A stretch of DNA of 64,000 nucleotides from assembly GCA_029564595.1 (NCBI GenBank), contig JAKQPS010000149.1, forward strand, positions 35,003 to 99,002, in the 5' to 3' direction. This document shows, piece by piece, positions 7,066 through 15,869 of the stretch (position 1 is its first letter; every line of letters starts with the position of its first letter). Under the pieces are notes generated by a model. That model did no database searches. It was not told the origin of the DNA and was given only the letters and a program-made list of their open reading frames with translations. The stretch comes from a bacterium (GTDB lineage: Bacteria; UBP15; UBA6099). A program made the position numbers and the translations under genes.

Positions 7066-10000
7066 ACAACTACGGTCTCGGCATACTCATTCAGGCGAAG
7101 GATCAGGCCTCGGCGGTCTTCCAGAAGGTGGAGCGCAATTTCGACTCCCTTTCAAAGAAGAGCGACGAGATGGCTTCGCGCATGCAGGCGTCCTCGAAGA
7201 TGTTTTACGCCGGGATCGGAATGATGGGCGGCGGCGCGGCGCTCCTGGGAGGGGTCGGGGCCACAATCAAGGTGGCCGGGGATTTTGAGGAGGCCATGAT
7301 CGGCGTGCAGAAGACCACCGGCATGGCGGACGCCGAACTCAAAAAACTCGGCGACCAGTTTCTTACCATGTCCGCGCGGATGCCCAACTCGGCGCGCGAA
7401 CTCGCAAACATCGGCGAGATCGGCGGGCAGCTCGGTATTTCCGGCGTCGAGAATCTCTCCGCGTTCACGGACACGGTGGCGAAACTCGCGTCGGTGTCGG
7501 AATTTTCAGCGGAGGAAGGCGGCGCTGCGCTCGCAAAGATCGCCAACCAGTTCAAGATTCCCATTCAACAGGCGAAAAACATGGGGTCCGTGCTCAACGA
7601 GCTGTCGAACATTTCCACCGCGACGGCCCCGACGATTGCCGAGTTGACGAGCCGCATGGCCGGAGCGGGTTCATCGCTCGGCCTGACCATGCCGCAGATT
7701 TCCGCCATCGGCGCGGCGCTCACGGACATGGGTGTCAGTTCCGAGGTTGGCGGCACGGCCATGTCGGACATGTTCATGGAGATGATGAAGCGCACGGACC
7801 AGTACGCGAAAGTCGCGGGCGTCTCCACTGCCGAGTTCAAGCAACTCATTGAAAAGGACGCCTACGGCGCGCTGACGAAATTCGCGTCGGGATTGCAGAA
7901 GTTCGACAAATTTCAGGTCGCGGACATGCTGACAGACCTCGGCATCGGCGGCGCCCGCGGAACGGACGTACTGCTCAAACTGGTCGAGGCGAACAAGTCC
8001 GTCAACGGACAGCAGTCGCTTCTGGGGCGGTTCGTGGATACGTCCAACAAGGCGTTCGCCGAGGGAACGTCGCTACAGAGGGAATATGACAACTCTCTCA
8101 AGGGCATGAACGCGCAGCTCAAAATCGCATGGAACTCCATCGTCGCGGTCGCCATCAGCATCGGGCAACAGCTCGCGCCTTATATAACCCAAGCGGCAAA
8201 AGCGGTGTCTTCGTTTCTCCGGAAATTCGGGGACTGGGCGAAACAGAACCCGAAACTGCTCAAGGGCATTGTGCTGGTCGTCGCCGCGCTCGGCGGACTT
8301 CTTCTCGTCGGCGGCGCGATTCTCACGTTTCTCGGCGCTATCGGGATGCTGTCTGTGGGGCTGTCCGCTCTTCCCGCGGCCGCGGGCGCTATCGGAGGTG
8401 TCGTCGCGGCGATATGGCCCGTGGTCGCGGTCATAGCCGCCGTGATCGCCGCCGGCGCGCTTCTCTACTACGCATGGAAAACCAATTTCGGGGGCATCCG
8501 GGATTTCATCATGCCGATATGGAACCAGTTGAAACGGGGATTCCAGAATTTCGTCAACATCGTCAAGGGCGTGATCGCTCTCCTTCGCGGACAGCCCATC
8601 GGCCCGGAACTTGAGAAAAGCCTCAACGCCGCGGGACTCATGAAGACGGTTAAGGGCATCGCCAACTTTCTGAAAATGGCATGGAGTTTTGTCAAAGGCT
8701 ATGTCACCGGCTTTATCGAGGCCGTGGAGCCTGTGTACAGAAGTTTGTTTGACGCCCTGAAACCGGTTGTGACGTGGGTTGTCGAGGGCTTCAAAATCGC
8801 ATGGAACGCCATCGGGAAATTCTTCGCCCTGTTTTCCGGTGAAAGCAAGGGCGCCGGGAACAGCGCACAGAGTTTCGGAAAGACTCTCGGACAAATTATC
8901 GGATTCATTGTAACTCTCGGTACACGGGGACTGGTAATCGTCATTCGCATCCTGACGTTCATACTGCCGATCATCGGTAAGATAATCCTTTTCATTTTCA
9001 AAGTCATCGTTGCCGTCGTGAAATTCCAGATCGCGTTCGTAAAAGCAATCATTCAGGCAATCGTCTGGGTGTGGAACTTCGCAAAGGCCATCTGGAACGG
9101 ACTCGTGAGCGCCTGGCAAACCGCGAGCCAGTGGATATCGGGCGCGATCAACTACATTTCCAATCTCATATCGATGGTCATCCAGTGGATCGTCGCACGG
9201 TGGGCAGCGTTCAAACAGGCGGTAATCATGATCTGGAACGCGATCACCATGTCCGTTTCCACAGCCGTTAATTTTATTCGCCAGATCATCTCAATGGTTC
9301 TCATGGCGATCCAGATGCGGTGGCAGCAGTTCAAAATGTTTATCACCATGCTCTGGCAGGCGATATCCATGTCCGTGTCGATGGTGGTGAACGCCATCCA
9401 GTCCAGGGTCATGGCCGTGGTCTCCGCGATTCAGATGCGCTGGCAGCAGTTCCGGAGCGCGGTCGCCGCCGTGTGGAATTCCATCTCCGCGACGGTGTCC
9501 GGAGTGGTCGCGGGCATTCAGTCGCGCGTACAGGCGGTGATCACATTTATCACCGGCCTTTGGAACGGCCTGAAAACCGCAGTCGGTGCCGTGTGGGATT
9601 CCATCGTCGGCCAGGTCAGTGGAGCCATCGCAACAATCAAGAACAAGCTGCTTGGGCTTATCCCCGGCTGGCTTCGGACGGCGCTCAGTTATATCGGAAT
9701 CAATATTCCCGCGCCGTCCGCAAAGGGCGAAGCTTACGCGACCGGCGGTTACGTTGCGAGGACGGGTAGTGTTTCCGCGACGCTCCACGAGGGCGAGGTC
9801 ATTACCCCGGCGCCCGCCGTCCAGAAGATTGTCAGTTTTGCGGATAGAATCCCGGCAAGCGGAATCTCCGGCGCAACCAGCGCGGGCAACGTAACACAGC
9901 ACTTCTCTCCCCAGATTCATATCAGCCTGCCGAATGTGAAAGAGATCGACAGGCAGTCCGTCGAAGAACTCGCGGAACTGATAATCCGCAAACTCGAATA

Positions 10001-10073
10001 TCTCCAGAAGCGGAAGCGAGAGGCCGGTTTCTCGAACGATTTCAATCCCAGTCTGGCGGTGGCAAGACCATGA
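7062..10073 (+). CDS. Tail tape measure protein
   Basis: A 1003-residue protein that sets tail length and leaves with the DNA on infection. Residues ~75-330 are the TP901-type tape-measure core (GDFEEAMIGVQKTTG, then 'MPNSARELANIGEIGGQLG'). Residues ~370-470 are hydrophobic with several probable membrane-spanning helices. From ~700 to 880 a degenerate Trp-repeat occurs (MRWQQFK.., W.AIS.SVS..V). Near the C terminus 'GGYVARTGSVSATLHEGEVI' matches the common 'G..LHeGEvV' motif. By the rule of ~1.5 A per residue the tail would be about 150 nm. Confidence 0.93.
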   Translation: MNNYGLGILIQAKDQASAVFQKVERNFDSLSKKSDEMASRMQASSKMFYAGIGMMGGGAALLGGVGATIKVAGDFEEAMIGVQKTTGMADAELKKLGDQFLTMSARMPNSARELANIGEIGGQLGISGVENLSAFTDTVAKLASVSEFSAEEGGAALAKIANQFKIPIQQAKNMGSVLNELSNISTATAPTIAELTSRMAGAGSSLGLTMPQISAIGAALTDMGVSSEVGGTAMSDMFMEMMKRTDQYAKVAGVSTAEFKQLIEKDAYGALTKFASGLQKFDKFQVADMLTDLGIGGARGTDVLLKLVEANKSVNGQQSLLGRFVDTSNKAFAEGTSLQREYDNSLKGMNAQLKIAWNSIVAVAISIGQQLAPYITQAAKAVSSFLRKFGDWAKQNPKLLKGIVLVVAALGGLLLVGGAILTFLGAIGMLSVGLSALPAAAGAIGGVVAAIWPVVAVIAAVIAAGALLYYAWKTNFGGIRDFIMPIWNQLKRGFQNFVNIVKGVIALLRGQPIGPELEKSLNAAGLMKTVKGIANFLKMAWSFVKGYVTGFIEAVEPVYRSLFDALKPVVTWVVEGFKIAWNAIGKFFALFSGESKGAGNSAQSFGKTLGQIIGFIVTLGTRGLVIVIRILTFILPIIGKIILFIFKVIVAVVKFQIAFVKAIIQAIVWVWNFAKAIWNGLVSAWQTASQWISGAINYISNLISMVIQWIVARWAAFKQAVIMIWNAITMSVSTAVNFIRQIISMVLMAIQMRWQQFKMFITMLWQAISMSVSMVVNAIQSRVMAVVSAIQMRWQQFRSAVAAVWNSISATVSGVVAGIQSRVQAVITFITGLWNGLKTAVGAVWDSIVGQVSGAIATIKNKLLGLIPGWLRTALSYIGINIPAPSAKGEAYATGGYVARTGSVSATLHEGEVITPAPAVQKIVSFADRIPASGISGATSAGNVTQHFSPQIHISLPNVKEIDRQSVEELAELIIRKLEYLQKRKREAGFSNDFNPSLAVARP

Positions 10074-10591
10074 ACGAAACGATCAGCGCGATACCGACGC
10101 CGGACAAGGGATTCCTCTATTCAGCGGAGAGTGGTGTTGTCCTGGAGTTTTCCGTGAACCCGGCGCAACTCCAGCGGCAGGAACAGGCGACATTCAACAC
10201 GAGCCTGTCGCCAGGCGCGCCGGGCGCGTTCGTGCAATATACAGGCGGCGGGGAGCGCAACGTGACGTTCGAACTCGTCCTCGATGCTATCGGAACCAAG
10301 GCTGGTCAAGGCGGTGTCCTGCGCGAGATCGCGATCCTCGAGGCGTTCACCTACCCGGACACGAACGATCTGGTCAACGCGCAATTCGTGCCGCCGCCAC
10401 GGGCTCTGCTCGGCATCGGAACCCGTATCTGGGAAGGATACGTCGCGCAGATTCAGTTCACGGAAGAGCGGTTCAATGTGCGGATGGAGCCGGTTTATGT
10501 GAAAGCACAGATAACTTTTACTCTTGATTTGTGGAAAAACGCAACCAGTCAGAGGATGCACCAGACGCGCCGCCAGATGCTGTCGAGGTAA
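10070..10591 (+). CDS. Contractile-injection tube initiator-like protein (CIS-tube domain)
   Basis: A 173-residue protein overlapping the tape-measure stop (ATGA). The pattern 'VLEFSVNPAQLQRQEQATF' followed by 'GGGERNVTFELVLDA' and a late 'IQFTEERFNVRMEPVYVKAQITFTL' is that of the CIS-tube domain proteins (Pvc7-like/T4 gp53 region) joining tube and baseplate hub. These proteins often end in LysM; here the LysM-like part is the next gene. Confidence 0.75.
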   Translation: MNETISAIPTPDKGFLYSAESGVVLEFSVNPAQLQRQEQATFNTSLSPGAPGAFVQYTGGGERNVTFELVLDAIGTKAGQGGVLREIAILEAFTYPDTNDLVNAQFVPPPRALLGIGTRIWEGYVAQIQFTEERFNVRMEPVYVKAQITFTLDLWKNATSQRMHQTRRQMLSR

Positions 10592-10594
10592 ACG

Positions 10595-10879
10595 ATGAGC
10601 GTTTTTGAAGGTTCAAGATACGAGAAGGTGTTCGTCTACACGAGGCGGCTTCGGAATTTTGTGAGAAATACCCTCACGTTCCGGGAAATCGACCGGGCCG
10701 TGCCGGACGGGAGCATCCTGCACACCGTGACCGAGACCGACCGCATAGACAACATCAGTTACCAGTATTACGGAACGCCCGATTACTGGTGGTACATTCT
10801 CGACAAGAATCCCGGCTTTGATGCTCTCGAACTGCCGGTCGGAAAACAGTTGTGGATACCGCCGATTCCACAGGGGTAA
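10595..10879 (+). CDS. LysM/gp53-like baseplate protein
   Basis: A 94-residue protein. 'HTVTETDRIDNISYQYYGTPDYWWYILDKNP' and 'LPVGKQLWIPPIP' form a LysM-like module as in T4 gp53 and tail protein X (helix, YYGt...W..I...N, then ...G..L.IP). It probably locks the baseplate hub to the tube. Starts 3 nt after the previous stop. Confidence 0.75.
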   Translation: MSVFEGSRYEKVFVYTRRLRNFVRNTLTFREIDRAVPDGSILHTVTETDRIDNISYQYYGTPDYWWYILDKNPGFDALELPVGKQLWIPPIPQG

Positions 10880-10883
10880 TGAA

Positions 10884-11687
10884 ATGGCCGTCGTAAATGT
10901 CACATCAGCATCTTTCGCATCGCCGTACTTCGAGATCACGCTCGGCTCGCATACGCTCTCGCCAGAAGAGTTGTCTCTTGTGACAGATGTCGAAATCAAA
11001 GACGAGATTGAGGAAAAGGATACGGCGACTGTGACGGTGAATGATCCGTTCTTTCGGTTTCAGAAGCTGGCGTCGAAAGGCATGTCGGTGAGAATCGTGG
11101 CGGGTTACTTCATGGGAAAGACAAAAGAGTTCATCGGCGAGGTGTCCGGGCTCACGCCGCAGTTTCCTGAATCGGGGTTGCCGACACTCTCGATTGAATG
11201 TTCGGCGAAATCGAAAAAGGGACACGAGGGACAGGTGAACAAGTCGTGGAAAAAGATGAAACGCTCCGAGATCGCAAAAAAGATCGCCGGGAAACACGGC
11301 TGGACGCCCGACGTGGATGAAACAAAAGAAATCGTCGAGCAGGAATCACAGGCCGGTGAATCGGACGTGGACTTCCTTCGCAAAATGGCGCGAAAAGAAA
11401 ACTTCATCTTCCGTGTCAAAGGAAACGTCATGCAGTTCAAGAAAGCGCCCGACCTCGATGACCAGTCGCCCGTCGCGGTGTTCGATTACCGCATCGGGAA
11501 CAACACGGTAAAGAGTTTTTCGCCCCGTTATGCGAGCGACGAGACGGGAAAAGACATCGAGGGCGCGACCATAAATAACAAGTCGAAGGAAACCGTGAAA
11601 ACGAAATCCGAATCGAGCGTCGCCAAGCCGCAGGGAATCAATGACAGCGGCACGGTGAACCGTGGAATCGCCGAAACGCTCTATTAG
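10884..11687 (+). CDS. Baseplate hub protein, gpD-like, N-terminal part
   Basis: A 267-residue protein from the ATG at 10884 (an upstream in-frame ATG lies in the previous gene and is not used). Residues ~1-110 form a beta-rich half-barrel (FEITLG..., TVNDPFFRFQKLASKGM), then a linker with 'MKRSEIAKKIAGKHGW' and 'ESQAGESDVDFLRKMARKENFIF', the hallmark of P2 gpD / Mu gp44 hub proteins. The expected C-terminal beta domain is missing and is found as a separate gene downstream, so the hub is split in two. Confidence 0.82.
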   Translation: MAVVNVTSASFASPYFEITLGSHTLSPEELSLVTDVEIKDEIEEKDTATVTVNDPFFRFQKLASKGMSVRIVAGYFMGKTKEFIGEVSGLTPQFPESGLPTLSIECSAKSKKGHEGQVNKSWKKMKRSEIAKKIAGKHGWTPDVDETKEIVEQESQAGESDVDFLRKMARKENFIFRVKGNVMQFKKAPDLDDQSPVAVFDYRIGNNTVKSFSPRYASDETGKDIEGATINNKSKETVKTKSESSVAKPQGINDSGTVNRGIAETLY

Positions 11688-11718
11688 ACCGACATGGTAA
11701 TAACGAGGAAATTCTGAA

Positions 11719-12210
11719 ATGCAGCCTGTTGAAGCACACGGCATACCGGGTGGTGATACGATCCCCCAGGCCCCGAAAGGCGGCGCGATTTCCGGCGTGG
11801 GCACGGGCGGCGGTAAAACCCAAGTTGAGACCACACATTATTTAAAGGATAACGAGATCGGCGGCGCGCTGCCGGATACCCAGGAGGGTCTCGATGCTGC
11901 ATCCGGCGCGAAACATTACAAGAATGAAAAAGCGATGGAGGGCTCGCTCACGCTCGTCCGGGGTTTTCCGCAGATAAATGCCGGTGACAAGATCACGGTT
12001 CTCGGCGTCGGGCCGGTTTTTTCAGGGGAATGGATTGTGAAAACACACACGCTCAAAGTATCGCAGGACGGATGCCAGAGCACGCTGGAACTCACCCGAA
12101 ACGCGGTCGGAAATACCGGCAGCGGGCCTGAAACAGGCGGCGGGTTCGAGACGGACAAGATGAAAATGGAAAATACGCCTCTTGATGAAGGCGATTATTC
12201 GGAGATGTGA
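11719..12210 (+). CDS. Baseplate hub protein, gpD-like, C-terminal part
   Basis: A 163-residue protein whose middle (GSLTLVRGFPQINAGDKITV, then 'GVGPVFSGEWIVKTHTLKVS' and 'STLELTRN') is the C-terminal domain of gpD-type hub proteins. It is in another frame and starts 31 nt after the first part, with its own GAGGAAA ribosome site. Its opening 50 residues are Gly-rich and probably flexible. The pair may assemble as a two-chain hub, or reflect an old frameshift now stabilised by a new start. Confidence 0.75.
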   Translation: MQPVEAHGIPGGDTIPQAPKGGAISGVGTGGGKTQVETTHYLKDNEIGGALPDTQEGLDAASGAKHYKNEKAMEGSLTLVRGFPQINAGDKITVLGVGPVFSGEWIVKTHTLKVSQDGCQSTLELTRNAVGNTGSGPETGGGFETDKMKMENTPLDEGDYSEM

Positions 12211-12211
12211 C

Positions 12212-13144
12212 ATGCCGTCGTTTGTCGGGAAATTTCGCGGGATCGTCGAGGACAACAAGGACCCTGAACATCGGGGACGCCTGAAGTGCAAGTGTCCGCA
12301 GGTGTTCGGCGATGAAGTCCTGGACTGGGCGCTCCCGTGCATGCCTTATGGCGGGGATTCCGGCACCGGGTTCTTTTCCATCCCCAAGAAGGGATCGTCC
12401 GTCTGGCTCGAGTTCGAGCAAGGTGACGCGAACCGGCCCGTCTGGGTCGGCGTGTGGTGGGCAGCGCCGGAGGACAAGACCGAGGCGGCGGACGTCACGC
12501 ATAAAAAGGAAAAACAGTCATCGGGTCCGTGGGACGAGGCCGAGACCGGCGACGCGAAGCGGGATGTGCCCGACAACCACGCATGGCAAACGAAATCCGG
12601 CCATCGCATCGAATTGGATGACACGGACGGCCAGACCAAAATCAAAATCACCGACCGCAAGGGGCAGCACATCCTTATCCGGTCGGAAGACGGAAAAGAA
12701 AAAATCTACATGAAGGACGCCGGTGATAACCGGTTTCTGCTCGACGCCACATCAGGCAAACGGCGCATCCTGATGCAGGACGGCGCGGGAAGCGCGGTTC
12801 TCATGGACGCGGAAAAAGGCGACGTCTATATCGCGTCCGCGAAAGACCTGTCCCTTCTTGCCGGTGAAAATCTTTACATCGGCTGCAAGAGCAACCGCGA
12901 GGAGACGGTCGGCGGTAATCACAACATATCCGTCATGGGAAGCGGCGACTGGGATGTGGCCGGCGCACTCAAGCTGGCGAAGTCTTCCGGCGACGTGAAC
13001 ATTGCAAGCGGAAGCAAAGCGGCGGCGCGCACGGACGACCCGCTTGCGGCCGCGACGGAAACCGCGGGCGGCTCCGCGCCCCATTCGCACGGCCTGTCTT
13101 CGGGCAAGGTTGGACAGGGCTCTTCTAAAGTGAAAATCGGGTGA
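12212..13144 (+). CDS. Baseplate central spike, gp5/VgrG-like OB-fold protein
   Basis: A 310-residue protein from ATG 12212 (GGAGATGTGAC before it). The N-terminal ~90 residues are a gp5 OB fold: 'GKFRGIVEDNKDPEHRGRLK', 'VLDWALPCMPYGG', 'GSSVWLEFEQGDANRPVWVG'. A repeated beta region follows (IKITDRKGQHILIRSEDGKE, then similar short strands), as in trimeric beta-helix needles. The end is Gly/Ser/His rich. It would form the membrane-piercing spike under the hub. No lysozyme domain is visible. Confidence 0.88.
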   Translation: MPSFVGKFRGIVEDNKDPEHRGRLKCKCPQVFGDEVLDWALPCMPYGGDSGTGFFSIPKKGSSVWLEFEQGDANRPVWVGVWWAAPEDKTEAADVTHKKEKQSSGPWDEAETGDAKRDVPDNHAWQTKSGHRIELDDTDGQTKIKITDRKGQHILIRSEDGKEKIYMKDAGDNRFLLDATSGKRRILMQDGAGSAVLMDAEKGDVYIASAKDLSLLAGENLYIGCKSNREETVGGNHNISVMGSGDWDVAGALKLAKSSGDVNIASGSKAAARTDDPLAAATETAGGSAPHSHGLSSGKVGQGSSKVKIG

Positions 13145-13148
13145 TCGT

Positions 13149-13670
13149 ATGTCGGAGTGCCTTAACAACCTTAAAAATTACCTCGGCGATGAGTTGAAAT
13201 CTAAACTCGGCGACGTGCTCAAGGACGCGACCGACAGTTCGCCGATGGGTCTCGCTCAGAAAGCGCTCGGCCAGGCGCAGAAACTCCAAGATACAAAATC
13301 CGTCGTGTCGCAGGGCATACAGTCTTTTAAACAGCGGGTCGGACTTCCCGGTGGCCGTCTCGATGGCCTCGGCGGTCTCAATCTCGGGGAAATCAAACAG
13401 AAAGCTGAGGCGCTCAAAGCCAAGGCGCAGGAAGTGCAAAACAAAATCGCGGAGTTTCAGTCACAATTCCCCGGATGCGCGCTCGACCCGGATATCATGG
13501 AAACGATCAACACGGTCGCATCCATCGACACGAACCTCGATCCCATGAGCATGATCGACACGTCGAAATTGGACGGCGAAATCGCCGATGCGCAATCGAA
13601 GATCGAGGAAGCAACAGATATGCAGTCGCAGTCGGCGCGGCTTCAGGATATGTTTGGGGTGTCGTTATGA
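13149..13670 (+). CDS. Tail-region coiled-coil protein, unknown
   Basis: A 173-residue protein with long helices, especially ~80-105 (EIKQKAEALKAKAQEVQNKI), likely coiled coil. No recognised domain. It is between spike and gp25 genes and ends overlapping the gp25 start, so it is part of the baseplate unit. Possibly a baseplate assembly factor. Confidence 0.65.
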   Translation: MSECLNNLKNYLGDELKSKLGDVLKDATDSSPMGLAQKALGQAQKLQDTKSVVSQGIQSFKQRVGLPGGRLDGLGGLNLGEIKQKAEALKAKAQEVQNKIAEFQSQFPGCALDPDIMETINTVASIDTNLDPMSMIDTSKLDGEIADAQSKIEEATDMQSQSARLQDMFGVSL

Positions 13671-14056
13671 ATCTTGGATATCGGGGCATTTCTTTTCCGT
13701 TCCGTTTCAACGGCCTCGGGTCGGTAGCTTCAAGCACGGTTGAAACGGGCAATCCGGCGCACATCCTTGAAAGCATCCGACAGATCATAGGCACGCGCCG
13801 GAGCGAGCGCGTCATGCGGCCTGAGTTCGGAGCGGACGCGGACAATATGGTTTTTTCGCCGCAGTCCAATTCCGGCATCCGGATCGCCGCACACAATATC
13901 GGCCAGCAGATACTCCGGTGGGAAAAGCGCGTCGATCTTCAGAAAGTTGAAATCACCCGTATCGAAGACCTCGAAGCCGAAATAAATCTCAACGTCCAAA
14001 TCAAGGTCACACGTGAGACCGAGGAAATGAAAATACCGATGAAGAAGGAAGATTAA
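13667..14056 (+). CDS. Baseplate wedge protein, gp25/gpW-like
   Basis: A 129-residue protein starting at ATG 13667 in an ATGA overlap. It has the gp25-like pattern 'ESIRQIIGTRRSERVMRPEFG', with the conserved E..R....P.FG element, then 'ILRWEKRVDLQKVEI..I'. gp25 is part of the wedge core that triggers sheath contraction. Size and position before the J-like gene agree. Confidence 0.9.
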   Translation: MNLGYRGISFPFRFNGLGSVASSTVETGNPAHILESIRQIIGTRRSERVMRPEFGADADNMVFSPQSNSGIRIAAHNIGQQILRWEKRVDLQKVEITRIEDLEAEINLNVQIKVTRETEEMKIPMKKED

Positions 14057-14058
14057 TC

Positions 14059-15546
14059 ATGCCGGAACTCGACGTCAGCCGTCTAGTCAATTTCTCGAAG
14101 CAGATCGACTACACCAGTCTGGACTGGCTTTCGTTTCTATCCGACATGGTGGATAAGATTCCGCAGCTCACGCCGGAATGGACGGACTACTCCGCGTCCG
14201 ATCAGGGCATGGTCATCCTTGAACTTGTTTCTTTTGTACTGGACGCTCTTTCATACCGGTGCGACGTGATCGCAAACGAGGCCTACATCCAGACCGCCGT
14301 CCTGCGGAAATCCGTCCTGAACCTTGCGAAGATGATTGATTACACCCCGGCGCCCGCTGTTTCGGCGGTGACCGATCTTGTGTTCACGATAACGCAGCAG
14401 CCGATTGATTTTGTGATTCCGGCGGGCACACAGGTTTCCACCCAGCCGACCGGCGTCGAGGAAAGTTATGTGTTCGAGACGATGGACGACCTCACTATTC
14501 CGGCTGGACAGACAACCGGCACGGTCGCCGCAATCGAGGGGGAAACAAAAAAGGAAATCCTCGGAAGCAGCACGGGACTCCCCGCGCAGTTCTTTGAATT
14601 GAGTTTCAAACCTCTTTCTTATGCGCCGGACGCCACATGCTCGCTTGAAGTCTATGTGACTGAAAACGGCATCGAGGAACGATGGACGCTCGTGCCGTCG
14701 CTTCTCGACAGCAAACCGTTTGAAAAACACTGTGAAATCGAGATTGATGAAAACGACATCGTGACTGTGAACTTCGGAGACAATCAGAACGGCAAAATCC
14801 CCGCGCCGGGCATGAACAACGTCCGCGCCGTTTACCGTGTCGGCGGCGGCGCGCACGGCAATGTAGGCGCGAACAAGATCAACCGGATGGTTTCAAATAT
14901 CTCTGAAGTGTCGTCTGTGACGAATCCGGCTCAGGCAATGGGCGGCGTGGACCGCGAGACGGTTGAGAGTATCAAGCGCATGGCTCCGAGAATGCTGCGA
15001 ACGCTCTGGCGCGCCGTGACCGCCGAGGATTACAAAACACTCGCCGAAGTCCTACCGGGAGTTGCTAAAGCCACGGTTCTGTGCGCCCCGCCCGGGCAAG
15101 CGGCGTACTGGGGACAGGTGAATCTTTACATCGCCCCCGAAGGCGGCGGACTTCCGACAGAGGAACTCAAAAAGATGGTTGAGGAATATTTCGCCGACCG
15201 CGAAATGCTGACGGCGACGACTGTCGTGTTCGATCCAGTGTATGTTCCGGTGAATGTCTCTCTCGAAGTCGCCGTGAAAGAGAACTACATGCGGCTCGAT
15301 ATCGAGAACGCCGTTCGTAAAGCCGTGCAGGACTTCTTCAATTTCCCGAACGTGGACTTCGGGCAGTGTGTGTTTATGAGCGATCTCGTCGCCGCCGTGG
15401 ATGCTATCGAGGGTGTGCGGTATGTGAATCTGTCGGTTCTTTCACGCGACGTGACCGGCGTCGGGAACGTCATTATCTCCGCGAATGAAATCCCGCAGCT
15501 CGGAGCGCTTTCAATTGACACTTTTGGGGGCATAGAAGAATCGTAA
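14059..15546 (+). CDS. Baseplate J-like protein
   Basis: A 495-residue wedge protein of the gpJ / T4 gp6 / Mu gp47 family. Diagnostic parts: 'DQGMVILELVSFVLDALSYR' near residue 60, 'TVNFGDNQNGKIPAPGMNNV' around 235, 'VGGGAHGNVGANKI' next, and 'ESIKRMAPRMLRTLWRAVTAEDYKTLA' near 305-330. Starts 2 nt after the gp25 stop. Length is usual. Confidence 0.93.
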   Translation: MPELDVSRLVNFSKQIDYTSLDWLSFLSDMVDKIPQLTPEWTDYSASDQGMVILELVSFVLDALSYRCDVIANEAYIQTAVLRKSVLNLAKMIDYTPAPAVSAVTDLVFTITQQPIDFVIPAGTQVSTQPTGVEESYVFETMDDLTIPAGQTTGTVAAIEGETKKEILGSSTGLPAQFFELSFKPLSYAPDATCSLEVYVTENGIEERWTLVPSLLDSKPFEKHCEIEIDENDIVTVNFGDNQNGKIPAPGMNNVRAVYRVGGGAHGNVGANKINRMVSNISEVSSVTNPAQAMGGVDRETVESIKRMAPRMLRTLWRAVTAEDYKTLAEVLPGVAKATVLCAPPGQAAYWGQVNLYIAPEGGGLPTEELKKMVEEYFADREMLTATTVVFDPVYVPVNVSLEVAVKENYMRLDIENAVRKAVQDFFNFPNVDFGQCVFMSDLVAAVDAIEGVRYVNLSVLSRDVTGVGNVIISANEIPQLGALSIDTFGGIEES

Positions 15547-15615
15547 ACAGGTAAAAACGAGTCCGGCAGTATTGAAACTTCGAGCCCGGTAACCAGCCCG
15601 GCCGCATCGAGGTCA

Positions 15616-15663
15616 AGCCCGGTGGTCACGCGAGAAATCGTGGATTGCCGGGCTTTTTATTTT
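15616..15663 (+). terminator. Probable intrinsic terminator or attenuator after baseplate J
   Basis: AGCCCGG at 15616-15622 pairs with CCGGGCT at 15648-15654, with an inner CACG/CGTG stem and a following TTTTTATTTT tract. Two more AGCCCGG copies (near 15582 and 15594) could compete for the same 3' arm, so this may partly attenuate between core baseplate and fibre genes. Confidence 0.55.
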
Positions 15664-15690
15664 GCCCACTTTTACCGGAGGTGACACTCA

Positions 15691-15843
15691 ATGGACGACA
15701 TCGGATGGGGTCTTGACCCGTGGGGAATGGAAGCGTGGGGCTCACCGCTCCAGGACTTCCCCGGTCTCGAGGAAATCGAAATTGAAAAAGTCGACGGGGT
15801 CGTTGAAAGCCCAGGGATTTTCTTTTTTGAAATTAGCGACTGA
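15691..15843 (+). CDS. Small Trp/Gly-motif protein (50 aa)
   Basis: An ATG with GGAGGTGACACTCA in front starts a 50-residue acidic protein ending just before the next fibre gene. Its beginning, 'GWGLDPWGMEAWGSPL', closely matches residues in the tail terminator-like protein at 3323-3937, also at DNA level (positions ~3677-3717 and 15708-15748). The rest is acidic with a hydrophobic 'GIFFFEI' end. Function unknown; position suggests a minor tail component. Confidence 0.6.
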   Translation: MDDIGWGLDPWGMEAWGSPLQDFPGLEEIEIEKVDGVVESPGIFFFEISD

Positions 15844-15869
15844 AAAACAACCACAAGGAGGCTGATTTT

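Noticed and set aside
8073..9119. Long - strand open frame opposite the tape measure gene
   Set aside because: Antisense shadow of a GC-rich coding gene; Asp/Arg/His-rich, without motifs or a ribosome site.
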